Shown: positions 7,405-19,165, numbered from the stretch's first letter. The stretch is DNA of 64,000 nucleotides from Erigeron canadensis (GCF_010389155.1 NC_057768.1:45115633-45179632), one strand, 5' to 3'. The notes: a model not told the origin generated them from the sequence alone. Numbers and translations are program-made.

Positions 7405-9828
7405 TCACCAGTAATCTCCACATGAACAAATTCCGTTCTTAAAATGATGAAACCGGTGCAAATCACGAACAATAATCTCTCTTTTCTCCACAAGTGATAT
7501 AAACTTGGTAGCATTATGACAATCACTACACACCCGAAGGTTTTTTCTAATGTGAATAGTTGTACCCGGGCGGGTATTAAGAAGTCCAAAAGCAATAGCA
7601 AGTTTCTCACTATGAGTACTCACCATTTGTTCTTGCAGATCATCTTCAGCATCATGTATCAAATCATTATTAGGTACATAACCAGCAACCTTAATCCTAT
7701 CAATCAATGTTTCAAGAAAACCATATATCTCCTTAGAACAAAAATGCCACGAGCTTCCTGAATAAAAAGTATGAACCTCATTTTCCAAATCAACTGAACT
7801 ATATCCAGGTGTTTTCCGTATCCCTCTTTTTTCCATTTCGCTCCTGATTTCCGCCACTTTGTCCCACATTGAGGCTGTAGCGTATATATTTGCAAGAAGT
7901 ACATAATACCCACCATCATTAGGATTTAATTCGAACAACCTTTTTGCAGCCATTTCCCCTAATTCAACATTTTTATGAATCTTGCAAGCACCCAACATTG
8001 CACCAAAAACATTAATCTGTGGCTCAACAGGCATGTTTTGAATGAATTCCCAGGCCTCATTGAGCTTACCTGATCTGCCAAGTAAGTCCACCATGGCGCC
8101 GTAGTGATCCATTGTAGGCTCAATTGCATAGTCTTCTTTCATGATGGAGAAGAACCTACGACCCTCTTCCACAAATCCTGAATGGCTGCAGGCCGAGATA
8201 GTACACAAAAACGTAATATTGTTTGGTTTTATAGCTCCATTTTCCATTTTTTTGAACAGTTTTATAGCTTCCATTCCATATCCATGTGTCCCATACCCAT
8301 CAATCATAGCATTCCATGTCGTTACATGTCTTTCATTCATTAAATCAAATAGCTTTCTAGCAGTACTAATCGCTCCACATTTAGCATACATGTCCACAAG
8401 AGCGGTTTTCACAAAGACATTTTTATCCAAACAAGCTCGGATGACAACACCATGGATCCATTTTGCTTGACGTATAACTGATAACTCAGTAACAGCTGTA
8501 ATGATGCTCACCATGGTGAACGAATCAGGCTTAATATTTTGCAATTTCATGAGACGAAAATGATTCAAAGCCTCAATTACACGACCATTTTGTGCATACC
8601 CAAGTATCATTGCATTCCACGAGACAAGAGTTTTTCCTTTCAACTTTTTGAATATTTCAGTAGCAAGGTCGACCCGTTTACATTTACAATACATGGAGAT
8701 CAAAGAGTTCATAACCGAAACATCAGTCTCTAGTCCTAATTGACCAACTAACCTGTGAACAAATCCCCCACGTACAAGATCACCTGAATCAGCACACGCA
8801 TTAAGAGCAGCCATAATGGTCACACCAGTTGGTTTAACTCCATCATCCAACATCTTTTCAAAAAGCATTAACGCTTCTGCATAATCACCATTCTGCGCAT
8901 ACCCATCAATCATAATATTCCATGAAACCACACTCTTAACACTCAACTTATCAAATATAACTCGCCCCGTCCTTAAAGAACCACACTTCAAATACATATC
9001 AACCAAAGCAGTACAAACATTTCCATGATGTTCAAACCCAGACCTAAACACATACCCATGAATCGCTTTCCCAATTCTCAAATCCCCAACATTCCCAACA
9101 GCAGGCAAAACCGAAATAACTGTCACCTGATCTGGCCTCAACCCTTCACATCCCATTTCCATTACCAACTCCATAGCTCTCCCAGCAAACCCATTCTGAG
9201 CATAACCTGCAACAATTGTATTCCAACTAACCAAATCTCTTTCACTCAATTTAACAAACACATTATATGCATCATCAATAAACCCGCATTTCGCATACAT
9301 ATTAACAACACAAGTCATAGCATAAACATCTTCCTGATGCCCATTCAAAACAATCAGCCCATGAACCATTTTCCCTATCTTAACCAACCCATTCTCCCCA
9401 ATACCTTTCAACAAATAAGTAAAATTATACACAACAGGTGTCACACCATCTTCCACCATTCTACGAAAAAACGACAACCCATCAAAAAAGTTCCTATTTT
9501 GAGCATACCCTTTAAGTATGGTATGATACATTGCATCATTTTTCTCTTCGATGGATTCGAAAACACGAAGAGCCTCGTGTAGACTGTTGTACTTGACAAA
9601 CAAGCTGACTAGCTTAGTTTGAAAAAGATGTTGGTTGTAAAAATTGTTTTTGATGATTAAGGGGATTATTTGATGAAGCTCTGAAATGGAAGTGCAGAGT
9701 TCAAGTAAGATTGCTGCTGGGTGTTTGTATATATAAGATGGTATATGTACTCTTTGTGTGAGTGTGTGTTGTATTCTGGTTTTCTGAGATTGTGATGTGA
9801 TTGCTGTTGGTAGTATTTGTGAACTCAT
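7405..9828 (-). CDS. CRR22: PLS-class PPR protein with E and DYW domains, CRR22-like organelle RNA editing factor (807 aa)
   Basis: Intronless, as most plant PPR genes are. The N-terminus is followed by a long run of PLS-type pentatricopeptide motifs (for example LVSWNTIVAGYAQNG, VSWNIMIDGYAQNG, LVSWNAMILGYAQNG), then E/E+ motifs, then a DYW deaminase domain at ~710-807. Deaminase features are intact: HSE at 739-741 (zinc ligand plus catalytic Glu), CSDCH at 767-771 and the terminal CGDYW. From memory of the family, the N-terminal block (KHPAAILLELCTS, LVSLFVKYNS) and overall match are closest to Arabidopsis CRR22 (At1g11290), a chloroplast factor that edits ndhB, ndhD and rpoB transcripts and is needed for NDH activity. 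Chloroplast location and target sites are inferred from that orthology. Length agrees with CRR22 (~809 aa). I see no frameshift or missing catalytic residue. Confidence 0.9.
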   Translation of the reverse strand: MSSQILPTAITSQSQKTRIQHTLTQRVHIPSYIYKHPAAILLELCTSISELHQIIPLIIKNNFYNQHLFQTKLVSLFVKYNSLHEALRVFESIEEKNDAMYHTILKGYAQNRNFFDGLSFFRRMVEDGVTPVVYNFTYLLKGIGENGLVKIGKMVHGLIVLNGHQEDVYAMTCVVNMYAKCGFIDDAYNVFVKLSERDLVSWNTIVAGYAQNGFAGRAMELVMEMGCEGLRPDQVTVISVLPAVGNVGDLRIGKAIHGYVFRSGFEHHGNVCTALVDMYLKCGSLRTGRVIFDKLSVKSVVSWNIMIDGYAQNGDYAEALMLFEKMLDDGVKPTGVTIMAALNACADSGDLVRGGFVHRLVGQLGLETDVSVMNSLISMYCKCKRVDLATEIFKKLKGKTLVSWNAMILGYAQNGRVIEALNHFRLMKLQNIKPDSFTMVSIITAVTELSVIRQAKWIHGVVIRACLDKNVFVKTALVDMYAKCGAISTARKLFDLMNERHVTTWNAMIDGYGTHGYGMEAIKLFKKMENGAIKPNNITFLCTISACSHSGFVEEGRRFFSIMKEDYAIEPTMDHYGAMVDLLGRSGKLNEAWEFIQNMPVEPQINVFGAMLGACKIHKNVELGEMAAKRLFELNPNDGGYYVLLANIYATASMWDKVAEIRSEMEKRGIRKTPGYSSVDLENEVHTFYSGSSWHFCSKEIYGFLETLIDRIKVAGYVPNNDLIHDAEDDLQEQMVSTHSEKLAIAFGLLNTRPGTTIHIRKNLRVCSDCHNATKFISLVEKREIIVRDLHRFHHFKNGICSCGDYW

Positions 9829-12072
9829 TCTTGTTTTTATAGATTTTGATGATTTTTATTGACTATTGATTTTTATCACTTTATGCATGTATGTATGTAT
9901 GTATGTAATGTATAGAAAGAGATAAACAGGCAAAAACATCTTACCCAGAAAACAAGTGGTATCCGAGAGGCAGCAAAGTTTTCTTCTTTTATTATTTTCT
10001 TTTTTTATAATCTTTTATTTTTATTTTACTACTAGGTGGACAAATTAGTTATTTAACGATTTCTTAACCCAAAATGTGTGTGAGATTATAATATAGAACC
10101 CATCACATATTATGGGTTTGTGTTTAAGGGATTTTTAAGGCGTTTCATATGAGCCATACACCTGTTTCACTCATCCACCTCTTTAGTGCAGTATCTTATC
10201 AAGTCAGTTCAAATTATAGATTACACGATCTATTTTTATTTATTTATTTTACCAGCACAAATTGTAAGATTACATTATGCCTGAATCAATGAATTAGATT
10301 GCGGTTCAAAAAATTTTTATTTAGACCAAAACCATCCACTGTCAAGATATTTGCAAAAATTTATAAAATCCGCATGAGTTTGTTATGATGTGTTGTGCAT
10401 CCTCTACAATCTCAGTTGTAATACTGATACCGGAAGCATTGTAGCCACTCGTGTGCACCGCATTTGTCATACATGTCACATTCGATATCATATGAAGTGT
10501 TCAATCATCCCGTAGGCCTTTCTCTACCCATCGTTGGAGTATTCGTGATCTAATTGATTATTGAATCTACACGTTGATATTTACATAAGCATACTTGACC
10601 CATGCTTTTGACAGCATTCAGAAGCTACACTTTATCATAAATTAAAAACTTCCATCACATCAAACTCTTCTTGTATTCGACTTAAGAAGGCCATGCACCA
10701 CTATACATTTATCGGCTATAGTATAATCTTCTTTCAAATCAACAAATAAAGACCGTCGTCAAAGTCCAACGGAGTTATACTAACAATAAGTCATCATGAG
10801 AGAACTAAAGCATGTAACTTGGAATCATGAAACACTAGGTAGTCAATTGGTTGTCAAACATATGATTGAGATAATTATGTAGCTTAATAATCTGATTTAC
10901 AGATTATCTGCAATGAAAAACATGGTTCTGTGATATTTGCCTATTATCTTCAGAGTTCAGAGTACAATAATGAATGAAGATATAAACATAACAATAATAT
11001 TGAGGACACAACTGAACCTAGAGTAACTTCACAGAATCCCACACAAACCTCTAATAAGACTATAAGAAGCATCAAGTGATCAGCCTTATCATGAGTATCA
11101 GGTGTTTAGGATCAAGTTACAAGTCGATATATGAAGATAATGCAGGTAATACCCTTGTTCATGCTTGTTTAAACAAAAAAACAAACCTTAAGAAGGTCAT
11201 TTGTAGAAACCAAGTTAGATCGGTTGTAGACCACAAACTTTTAAAATTGCTTGCAGGGATTATTAAAGTTAACACTCAAATAAGCAGCGAATTAGCCAGG
11301 TTCGGCGTATGCAATCTTCCCTTGCCTTGAAATTGGGGACCGGGAAACATATGATATAGGGCCGCCAAACAAGATAAAAGGCACTGCAAATTACAAGAAG
11401 CAAGCATGGTTGAAACAAAGACAGGCGCAGAAAATAACAAGGGCTTAACGGAAATTCTACAATTCTTCACAACTGTCATAGAGATGCAAGGAAAGTCGAT
11501 GCTCCAAGGGCAGAGGGCTTGCTAGCTAATTCTGAATAAGTTACGGAAGTTTTAGTATCTTAAATTTCATGATCTTCTTTTCAAATCGGCTTTTAGAGTA
11601 CTAAAAGATAAAGTGTGTATGGGCTTCCTGCATTCTCTTCATTTGGTCTAAAAACTTGAGCTGCCAACTAAGGTATTCATTCTCAGTTACCTCTCAAAAT
11701 TTCTGCTGTTTTTTCTCATCATGTTGTGGTGTCATTTAGATGCCCAACTGCTATTCGAATTAAGCTATTATCACATACTCTATCTATCTTTCCTGCCGGG
11801 ATCCTTATTAACCACATGCTACTTGGGTTTTGTTTCTTTTTTTTGTTTGTTTGTTTTCTTCACACCCATACACTTAATAGATGGGAGCAATAATGTAGAA
11901 AATAATAGGGACTTTCATAATACTTCCTCCGGCCAAGATGACAGTCAAACTTCATTCAAATCTGACTCAATAAGTTATTTGCAAATTTTGCATTATGAAG
12001 ATATCCCTAGATTGGCATGGAATAAATGCATAGGTATCTAACCTTCAATTTAAGTATGAAAATTGGTGCGAT
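9829..12072. other. Intergenic region between PPR and SerRS genes
   Basis: No supported gene. The first ~150 bases would hold the PPR promoter and include a short (GTAT)n run near 9888-9906. The remainder is AT-rich. Frames at 11076-11330 and 11721-12041 have no recognisable domain. The right end likely includes the SerRS 3' UTR. Confidence 0.5.
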
Positions 12073-14151
12073 CTACGCCTTTGACTTCTTCTCTTTTGTT
12101 TTGTTTGTTGAAGGATTTTGGAAAGGCAGAAAAGTCTTGCCACCCATATATCTCTGTAAAACTGTTGGCACTTCAACACCATCTTCCTTCTGGTAGTTCT
12201 CAAGAATGCAACAAATAGTCCTTTCTGTTGCCGTGAGGGTAGAATTCAACAGATGACAATACTGCTTGGTCTCCTCATTACTCTGCAAAAGTCAATATAT
12301 CTTAAAGTCAACATTCCTGTTAATCAAATGGATTACTATACAGATATAAGCTATAACAAAAGCCACATAACCAACCTTCTTTTGTCCACATCTGATCTCC
12401 AACTTTCTTGATTGGTAATCGGTGCAGTTTGAGCACGACACAAGCTCTCTGTAAGTGCTAGATGCCGGAAACCATGCTTCGAGATCATACTTCTTAGCAG
12501 CAGCATCATTTAACGCACCAGAAACAATATTCACTATCTGATAAGGAATTTTCAACATCTGATAAAACTCCTCGGCATTTTTGATCATTTCCTCATGCAT
12601 GTCCCAGGAATCGTTACCGTTTGGGCCCGTTATACAGAACTGTTCCAGTTTCTCAAACTGATGAACACGATAAATCCCAAGAGTGTCACGACCATGTGTA
12701 CCAGCTTCTTTACGAAAGCAAGAGGAATATGCGGCATATTTTAATGGTAATTGTATTGGAGGGATCCACTCATCCATATGATAAGCACAAAGCGGTTGTT
12801 CAGCAGTAGCAATCAAATATTTATCATCTCCCTCACCAGTTACTTTATAAAGTTCTTCATCAAATTGTGCTAATTGAGCACACTTAGCCATGACATCTTT
12901 CCTCATGAAGAACGGTGTTTGCAACAGCGTGTAACCCTTTTCTTCCAAAAAATTTAACCCAAAATTAACAAGAGCTTGATTGAGATGAACCCCGTCTCCT
13001 TTCAAATAGTACCCTCTACCACCGGCAACATTAGCGCCTCTTTTCATATCCGCAATTCCAAGAAGATCAACAAGCTCCACATGATTTCTCAGTTTTGTTG
13101 CCTCCCTCTTCTCCCCCCAACTCCGAACTATCTCATTATCTGCCTAAATTCGTTCTTAGGTTAAGCAAAACATTAACTCAATATTCAAACACCTAGCAGT
13201 TTTAACATACCAAAAAAGAATGGATTCGAGTGGCAGGTTCAGAAGAAAAGTCTTCTTATGCTAGAAATGATAGCAAGAAATTTTTATCTGATAGATGACT
13301 GGTGGACCTTTTTTCACAACTTGATGCATCAAAATTTATTGTTACATCAAAGGGGTGAAAAACTTGATTAGACACGTGTCGGATCGAGAATCTTTCCTAT
13401 ACTTTCTACCATAAGAAAACTTTTCTCCAAATCCCCTTTTTAAACCTTCATGCCGATAAAACAATTGTTGCATCAAGTAAAAAAAAAAGGTGCAAAAAGT
13501 TGCACGAGACACCTAAATGGGTAAACAACTAAATATAGAAAGTTTCCCCTGTTCCGGTTACCATAGGGAGCTTTTTTGAACTGAAATATCCGTAACCTTT
13601 CCTACATTTTATACCATAAGTAGGCCTTTCTCCTGATCCTAACCACGATTTTTAATTTTCAAGTGTCCAAAAATTTCAAAACTAACAACATTTTCAAGCT
13701 TGCAGATAACTACAACTAACACGTCAAGGGCTCCAAATCAAGACATCAAACAAACACAACATAAACGGGAAAAAAAAAAAAAAAATACAATACGCACCTC
13801 ATCGTTGCTAACCGGAACGGAATCATGAACGATATTTCCAACCAAATCAAGATTCGAAAGCAATGCAGTTCGAGCTTCCAGCACCTGCACCTCTTTCTTT
13901 GCAGTAAATTGTTTGTTTTCCTCGGTATCTTTGATCAAGGAACTCGCATCCTGTCCGGCTATTCGTAGTTTGGCAACTTGTTTATTAATCTTATTGAAAT
14001 CTTTTCGGAACTGCTCAAGCTCAAACTGATGAGTTTTCCAGTTTTCATAAAGTTGAATAATTTTATCGACAATTTCAACATTAGCAAAACGACGTCGTTG
14101 AGATTCGCGTATGATGTCTGGATTTCGCTTGAATAAATTTATTCCCAGCAT
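12073..14151 (-). CDS. SerRS: Cytosolic seryl-tRNA synthetase (443 aa, 3 coding exons)
   Basis: Charges tRNA-Ser (and tRNA-Sec in other lineages) with serine. Coding exons on the minus strand: 14151-13798, 13143-12376 and 12282-12073, all joined in phase 0 with GT/AG borders. The N-terminal exon ([22 protein letters not shown]) is the coiled-coil tRNA-binding arm. Exon 2 holds the class II core with the motif 2 block [23 protein letters not shown] and the [10 protein letters not shown] serine-site segment. Exon 3 holds motif 3 ([21 protein letters not shown]) and the KEKKSKA tail typical of the plant cytosolic enzyme; no transit peptide is seen. A 5' UTR intron is likely, since CAG|GT on the minus strand at 14253/14252 follows a leader exon. 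Length matches the Arabidopsis enzyme (~451 aa). Exon 2 starts at 13143 because that AG keeps [16 protein letters not shown] in frame. Confidence 0.93.
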
Positions 14152-14253
14152 TGCAATTCACGCTCTTTGTGAAAATATCTATAACACTAATAGTGAGATC
14201 AGATCATTGAAATTGGAGAAATTTGAATAAATAAAATAAAAAGTTAACATACC

Positions 14254-14657
14254 TGAGGCGGTGATAAATCGATGAGGAGGAAGGAATGGGCGGTAATGAG
14301 TGAGATTTCCAAAGCCCTAAACCCTTTTCGAGTTTTCAATAATGCCCTTGATGCGCAAAAACAACGAACTGGAAATAAAAAGTTATAGACAACAAATACA
14401 AGATAAAACAATCCATTCGTAAAGAATGAGTCACGGGAATCAAGGATAACGTAAACATTCCAATCCATCACTATGTTTAATAAAGGTCTATCCACCACAA
14501 ACACAGATAAAGGACTCGAAGATTTTGGATCTCACCACTATATTTGATAAAAGTCTAGCCACCACAAATATAGATAAAGGGATCACTCCAAACCACCAAG
14601 ATCGGAGGTCTATAAAGGTAAATGAAGATTTTGGATAACAAATAGAGGTTGCTCTAT
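14254..14657. other. SerRS leader region and flank of the nested LTR insertion
   Basis: The left part probably contains the SerRS 5' UTR exon and promoter. At 14475-14580 a unit of ~66 bp (CCACCACAAA, AGATAAAGG words) is present twice as a diverged direct repeat. The segment next to 14657 may be the distal part of the older minus-oriented LTR that the solo LTR interrupts. Confidence 0.4.
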
Positions 14658-14714
14658 TAATTTGAAAGGACTAGACTCGATAAACCGAAATACTGAAATA
14701 TTTTTTTTTACACC

Positions 14715-14887
14715 CCACTGCGCCGCAGTGGAAAGCCTCGACAAATAAAGGGACAAAGCCCCACTGCACTGCACCGCAGTGGGCTCGACACCCTCCCACT
14801 GCGCCGCAGTGGGAAGAACATCAATTCAGGTCGAGGAAAACCACTGCGCCGCAGTGGGTAAAATCACCCCCACTGCGCCGTAGTGGG
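14715..14887. repeat. Five palindromes CCACTGCGCCGCAGTGG in tandem
   Basis: Copies at 14715-14731, 14761-14782 (expanded by a repeated CACTG), 14795-14813, 14841-14857 and 14869-14887 (one change, GCAG to GTAG). Each can form a GC-rich hairpin, and the units are separated by unrelated 10-45 bp spacers. They lie in the 3' part of the LTR in its own orientation. Confidence 0.9.
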
Positions 14888-15529
14888 CAGCACATCAGCA
14901 ACCCTAAAACATTTTTGACACTAAATCGAACTTGTGACCTTCAAATTTCAAAACGAACTTTACCAAACACTTTCCAGAGATTACCAACAACATTACAAAC
15001 ACGTTGTATACATAATTACGATTTAGTCTAGTTTCAAAACCCTTGAACACAAAGAACGGGTCGTTTACCCATTTGACGCTATTTTTGTCCAAATACAACT
15101 TCACAACTTGCTGAAACTTACACTTGCCCATTTACACAATTTGACCAAAACAAGACCAACAAAACGAAAAGTATCAAGAGCCAAAGGGGGAGGGACTTCT
15201 AAGCCTCTAAAAGCCAAAACTAGCCATTCATCAATGAATGACCTAATACCTTTAAATCTTGCAAAATACCACTTCAAGCTCTATCAAATCTTTCAATATC
15301 AACCACACTAGTTCCTTCTTCCGGAACTACATATAAAATAGTAAACAACTAAAACATAAGCAAAGGCTTAGTGAATATACTTGCATACATTTACGAATAC
15401 GATGGAGGGCAAGGTACAAGGACTTTCCCATGTAATCTATGGCATCGTCATGTCACATTTACATATTTACCTTGCACGCTAACATCACATATATGGATCT
15501 ATATAGGCTAAACAACATAATCATGATCA

Positions 15530-15622
15530 TCTATCAGGGTTCTTAGGCCACCGGAGGTTCTTAGGCCTCAATAGATCAACTATCGGGGTTCTTAGGCCCC
15601 GGAGGTTCTTAGGCCTCAACAA
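15530..15622. repeat. Tandem GGTTCTTAGGCC repeat inside the solo LTR
   Basis: GGTTCTTAGGCC recurs four times as two near-identical ~50-bp units (CTATCGGGG..GGAGGTTCTTAGGCCTCAA form). Confidence 0.8.
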
Positions 15623-16675
15623 ATACTATGCCCCCACATGGGCTAATGCCGCATCAACTACCACACATGGACAAATAAACTTCAACATGAAATGGTCAAA
15701 ACCACCATGGACAAAAGGCTTCAACATGATGTGGTCAATTGATCCAACATAAACATAAAAGTATGCAAATATACTCACCTCCTCCGCAACAAAGACAACA
15801 AAGCTAAACAATAATGCTCAACAAGCTCAACCTATGATCATATCATAAAATGCACAAGCTTTCATTCACAAATTGACTAGTTTAACCTAGTCATACTCAA
15901 TTACTAGCCTTTTCTAAACCTAACTCATTTGTCATTGAGTTACTTTCATCTTTAACAACAATATTAGGTAGTTCATCCTACCATTTTCATCCATATTCCA
16001 ATAACTAGCAAAATTTCATCTTTTCTCACAAACTCAAATTATCACATAAAACTTATAAATTTCATAATCCACACATCAAATAACTCAATGACAACTAGGT
16101 TAACTAAGGAATTGGGGAAAATTAGCCATAATTCAATTTCTAGTAAAACCCCCAAATTGGTTTATTCATGAACCCTAAATTCAAAAGAGAGAAGAAAACT
16201 AAATTAAGGGAAATCAATACCTCAATCAATGGAAGATAATAGATTAGGGTTTTCAAGCTACAATTTCTTCCCCTTCTTCTCTCAATTTTCGGCCACCACC
16301 ACCAAATCCACAAACCCTAGCTTTTGAATTCTTAATTGAAGATTATTTGATGGTGATGATTAATATGGGTGTTCTTGTTCTTGAATTAAAGAGAGAATTG
16401 CCTTAATATTTGAAATGAAGTAGAAGAATTGCATGAAGGAATTGTTGAAGAACAAAGTGGAAGTGTGAGTCAAGGAAAAAGAAGTTGGCTGGCACTTCCC
16501 TGGCTTGCCACGACCCAACTGAAATTTGTGGGTAATAATACCCGCTATCCGCCAAAGTTCCAACTAAATTAACCCCATAATCAAAAATAAAATACTAGAA
16601 AATTAATTTAATGACAAAACTATAAAAAGGGGTTAATTTCTTTTACCTTAAAAATTCTTGGGGTGTTACATAATT

Positions 16676-17450
16676 TCATTTAGTTCAGTCAATAACTCAC
16701 TTTACAATGAGAAATAAAGCCTCTATTTATATCCACATAAACTATCTCCTATGAATTAATGAAATAAAATAAATAAAATGTTGTCATGGGAAAAGAACAA
16801 TCACTAAATTTTTGGCCAATAGGAAATGGACAGACAAAACTTCTAGAAAGATTCCTTTTGTAAGAAGGCCTGCAAACCGTAAGAAATAACGTTGTCACTC
16901 ACTCCCCCCTTGTCATTATCTTCGACAACTCTCATTCCGTCTTTATTGGGGGGGCCCACAAACATGTGACTAAAACAAACTTTATTAAGGCAACTGGTAC
17001 TGAAATCTGAACTTCCACTGGAGACGTACATCTGGAGCATCCATCTGGAGACTAGACTGGAACTGGTCACTGGAGTACTTCAGTGGAAAACTAAACTGGT
17101 GGGTCACTGCTGGCTGCAACTGGAGACAGTTGCCACTGGAGAAGTGTTACAACTGGTAGCTGAATTGGCTCAGTGAAGACTTGTCTGAAATGGGCTATTG
17201 CTGGCAGAATTAGTATGGTTTTCTCAGATGGCATTATTCGTTCAGAATCTTCTTTTAGTTCAGATAACCTCGTCAGCTCAAAAATGGGCTTCAACTTAGA
17301 ATCTTCTTTTAGCTGAGAAACTCCTATCAGTTCAGAAGCTGGCTTCAGTTCAGACGACTTCTTCAGTTCAACAGATTTACTCAGTTCACTGGTGTCAATC
17401 AGTTCAGTGAATCTGGACATTTCCGCATCAGCCATGTACTAACAATTATT
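16676..17450 (-). mobile_element. Older LTR-retroelement fragment: polypurine tract plus 3' LTR start, minus orientation
   Basis: On the minus strand a purine tract AAGGGGGGAG (16911-16902) is followed directly by TGAGTGACAACG (from 16901), the arrangement of a PPT and 3' LTR start. Further along the same strand TATAAATAGAGG (around 16731-16720) looks like the LTR promoter. The solo LTR is inserted 226 bp into this LTR, so the structure is nested. Upstream of the PPT a minus-strand frame (17435-17091) has repeated SELK/SSEL-like words and no domain I recognise. No reverse transcriptase is visible. The PPT-LTR junction style suggests Ty1/copia, with moderate uncertainty. Confidence 0.45.
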
Positions 17451-17956
17451 ATCGTGTTTAACTAACACAAAAAACTGTTTTCAATAAGTTGTTAAGAGGG
17501 TGTAAACGACGACATCCGTTTATTTTGGCATATAGGTTTCTTTATACCACATATTTTGGCGTTTTTTGGTCTTGACATATTTTAACTTTTTAAGCTAGTT
17601 GGCCGATTGAAGTAAATGGGAGCTTGCATAGTTATTATTTTTAACATATCTTTTCTATCTTTTGTGAATTGGGTTTTTACATAATTCAGGTTCATCCGTT
17701 CCTCACACTTTATATATTGGCAAAGTTTGATAAATTTTGACACTTTGATTAGTTCCTCACACTTTTTATATTGACAAAGTTTGATAAATTTTGACACTTT
17801 GATTGGAAGGTCACATGATAAGTTGTAAGTGACCCATTATGTTGCAAAAAATTGGTATGTTGGTAAATTTTGACACTACATCTTTATCTCTAATACTGTT
17901 TTGACATCTATGATACTGATTGATATGTAGACAATAAAATATTGTTTACTAGTTCA
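17451..17956. other. Intergenic, with a short direct repeat
   Basis: No gene. A unit of ~60 bp (CCTCACACTTT..ATATTG..CAAAGTTTGATAAATTTTGACACTTTGATT) is repeated at 17698-17752 and 17754-17804. Confidence 0.6.
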
Positions 17957-18274
17957 TCTATACTACTTATTAAAGAAAATACTCTCATGTTGAAAGTTAC
18001 ATAGGGGGAAATGTCTAAAATGCTCTTCCATGTAATATTTTAATCTACTACCCTTATAATATTTTCACTTAGCACTCAGATATTTTCAGTTACACTACCC
18101 CTTAACATTAACGATTACGTTACACTATTAATCCTTTATCTTTTAAAATATCTCCATTAACCCTTTATATCAATAATATACATAAATCAACGCCTCATCT
18201 GTCACCAACCATCGCACCTGCCACCACATCATCGCCGCCACGATCACCGCCGCATTGTGCGAGTAACGTGCTAG
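17957..18274 (+). mobile_element. Non-autonomous Helitron, 318 bp
   Basis: The element starts TCTATACTACTTATTAAAG and ends ...CGCATTGTGCGAGTAACGTGCTAG, with A before and T after, as expected for Helitron insertion between A and T without target duplication. The small hairpin CGCA-TTG-TGCG sits ~11 bp before the terminal CTAG, the canonical 3' structure. A diverged copy occurs at ~59.9-60.3 kb in the same orientation, and a related 3' end occurs inverted at 52753. No Rep/helicase coding is present. Confidence 0.85.
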
Positions 18275-19165
18275 TATTACTAAAGAATAAGCACCTTTTA
18301 AGGAATAAATGATTACATGCTTTACATTTCTATAAATAATCACAAATAAATAAACAATCTATATAGGCGTGTCTATAAATAATCACATATAAATAAACAA
18401 TTTATATATGCACGCCTCATAGTTATAAGCATCGATCATCAACTTAGTCTAGTAAATAACATGTTTTCATATTCAAATCCAACTTTAAGCATCACTTGAG
18501 GGGGCTAAAATAATAATTAGAATCAGTCATGATTCATGAACAAAGTTTGTTTGAATTGTTATAATGAACCAAAAACCAACAAAATAAACATTTTTCAACA
18601 TACGATTAAATATTTGACATATTGGATGAGTTGCTTAAATCTTGATTGCTAATGGTATTGATGTTAGGATGCCGCCACCAACCACCATGGGTTCTGATCG
18701 GCCTTGCGTTGTACGAATAATTGGAGTGTTATTTTTTTAAAGGCAAATTTGGATCACTGAAGGACCACTAAAGTTTCATTATGCATTATGGTACCACCTG
18801 CTTATATCCTCACCAGGGAATAATGTCAATACAACAATTCAGAAAAAATTCAATAAATATGAGAAAATCCATTTTGTAGAATTCGAACCCATGACCTTAT
18901 AGTCCTTAGGCTTTAACCAACCTAAAGTATTTTTTCACATCTTTCTCATTGCTAAATCAACCTCACATCATCTTTATATTACTTCATCTTTAAAAAATCA
19001 TCATTATCCATATATTTTTTACCACATATTCCTCAAATGTTTTAATGTATTCTTAATCAATTTTTGTTCTCTTCGTGCTAATATATGGTTGGCTCATCAC
19101 GTTGCCCCGTTAACTTTTCCAACTTTTTCTCAGATTTTTTCCGTGAGAAAACGATATTAATTAAA
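18275..19165. other. Intergenic, repeat-derived, no gene
   Basis: AT-rich. A short direct repeat (TCTATAAATAATCACA.ATAAATAAACAA) is present twice at 18328-18400. I see no coding sequence. Confidence 0.5.

Larger units (their letters stand above)
14663..16670 (-). mobile_element. Solo LTR, 2,008 bp, with perfect 5-bp target duplication
   Basis: On the minus strand the element begins TGTAACACCCC (at 16670) and ends ...CCTTTCA (at 14663), the TG...CA form of an LTR. The target duplication TAATT is perfect, at 14658-14662 and 16671-16675. The two ends are not copies of each other and no gag, pol, primer-binding site or polypurine tract lies inside, so this is one LTR left by recombination, not a full element. 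Internal features are five GC-rich palindromes near its 3' end (14715-14887) and a tandem TTCTTAGGCC block (15530-15620). The TGTAACACCCC start is common in plant Ty3/gypsy LTRs, so superfamily Ty3 is likely but not proven. Confidence 0.85.

Noticed and set aside
9025..9582. 185-aa plus-strand frame
   Set aside because: It lies wholly antisense to the PPR gene, and its Pro/Asn/His-rich composition is the complement of PPR codons.
11076..12041. Two plus-strand frames of 84 and 106 aa
   Set aside because: No recognised domain, no splice context, and hydrophobic or mixed composition expected by chance.
12621..13164. Plus-strand frames across the SerRS gene
   Set aside because: They are antisense to SerRS exon 2, which has strong family conservation on the minus strand.
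14663..16670. Reading the region as a full short retroelement (TRIM or LARD)
   Set aside because: The two ends are not direct repeats of each other, so there is only one LTR between the target duplications.
17091..17435. 114-aa minus-strand frame with SELK-like repeats as a host gene
   Set aside because: It lies just upstream of a polypurine tract and LTR start in the same orientation, so it is better read as the 3' internal part of a retroelement.
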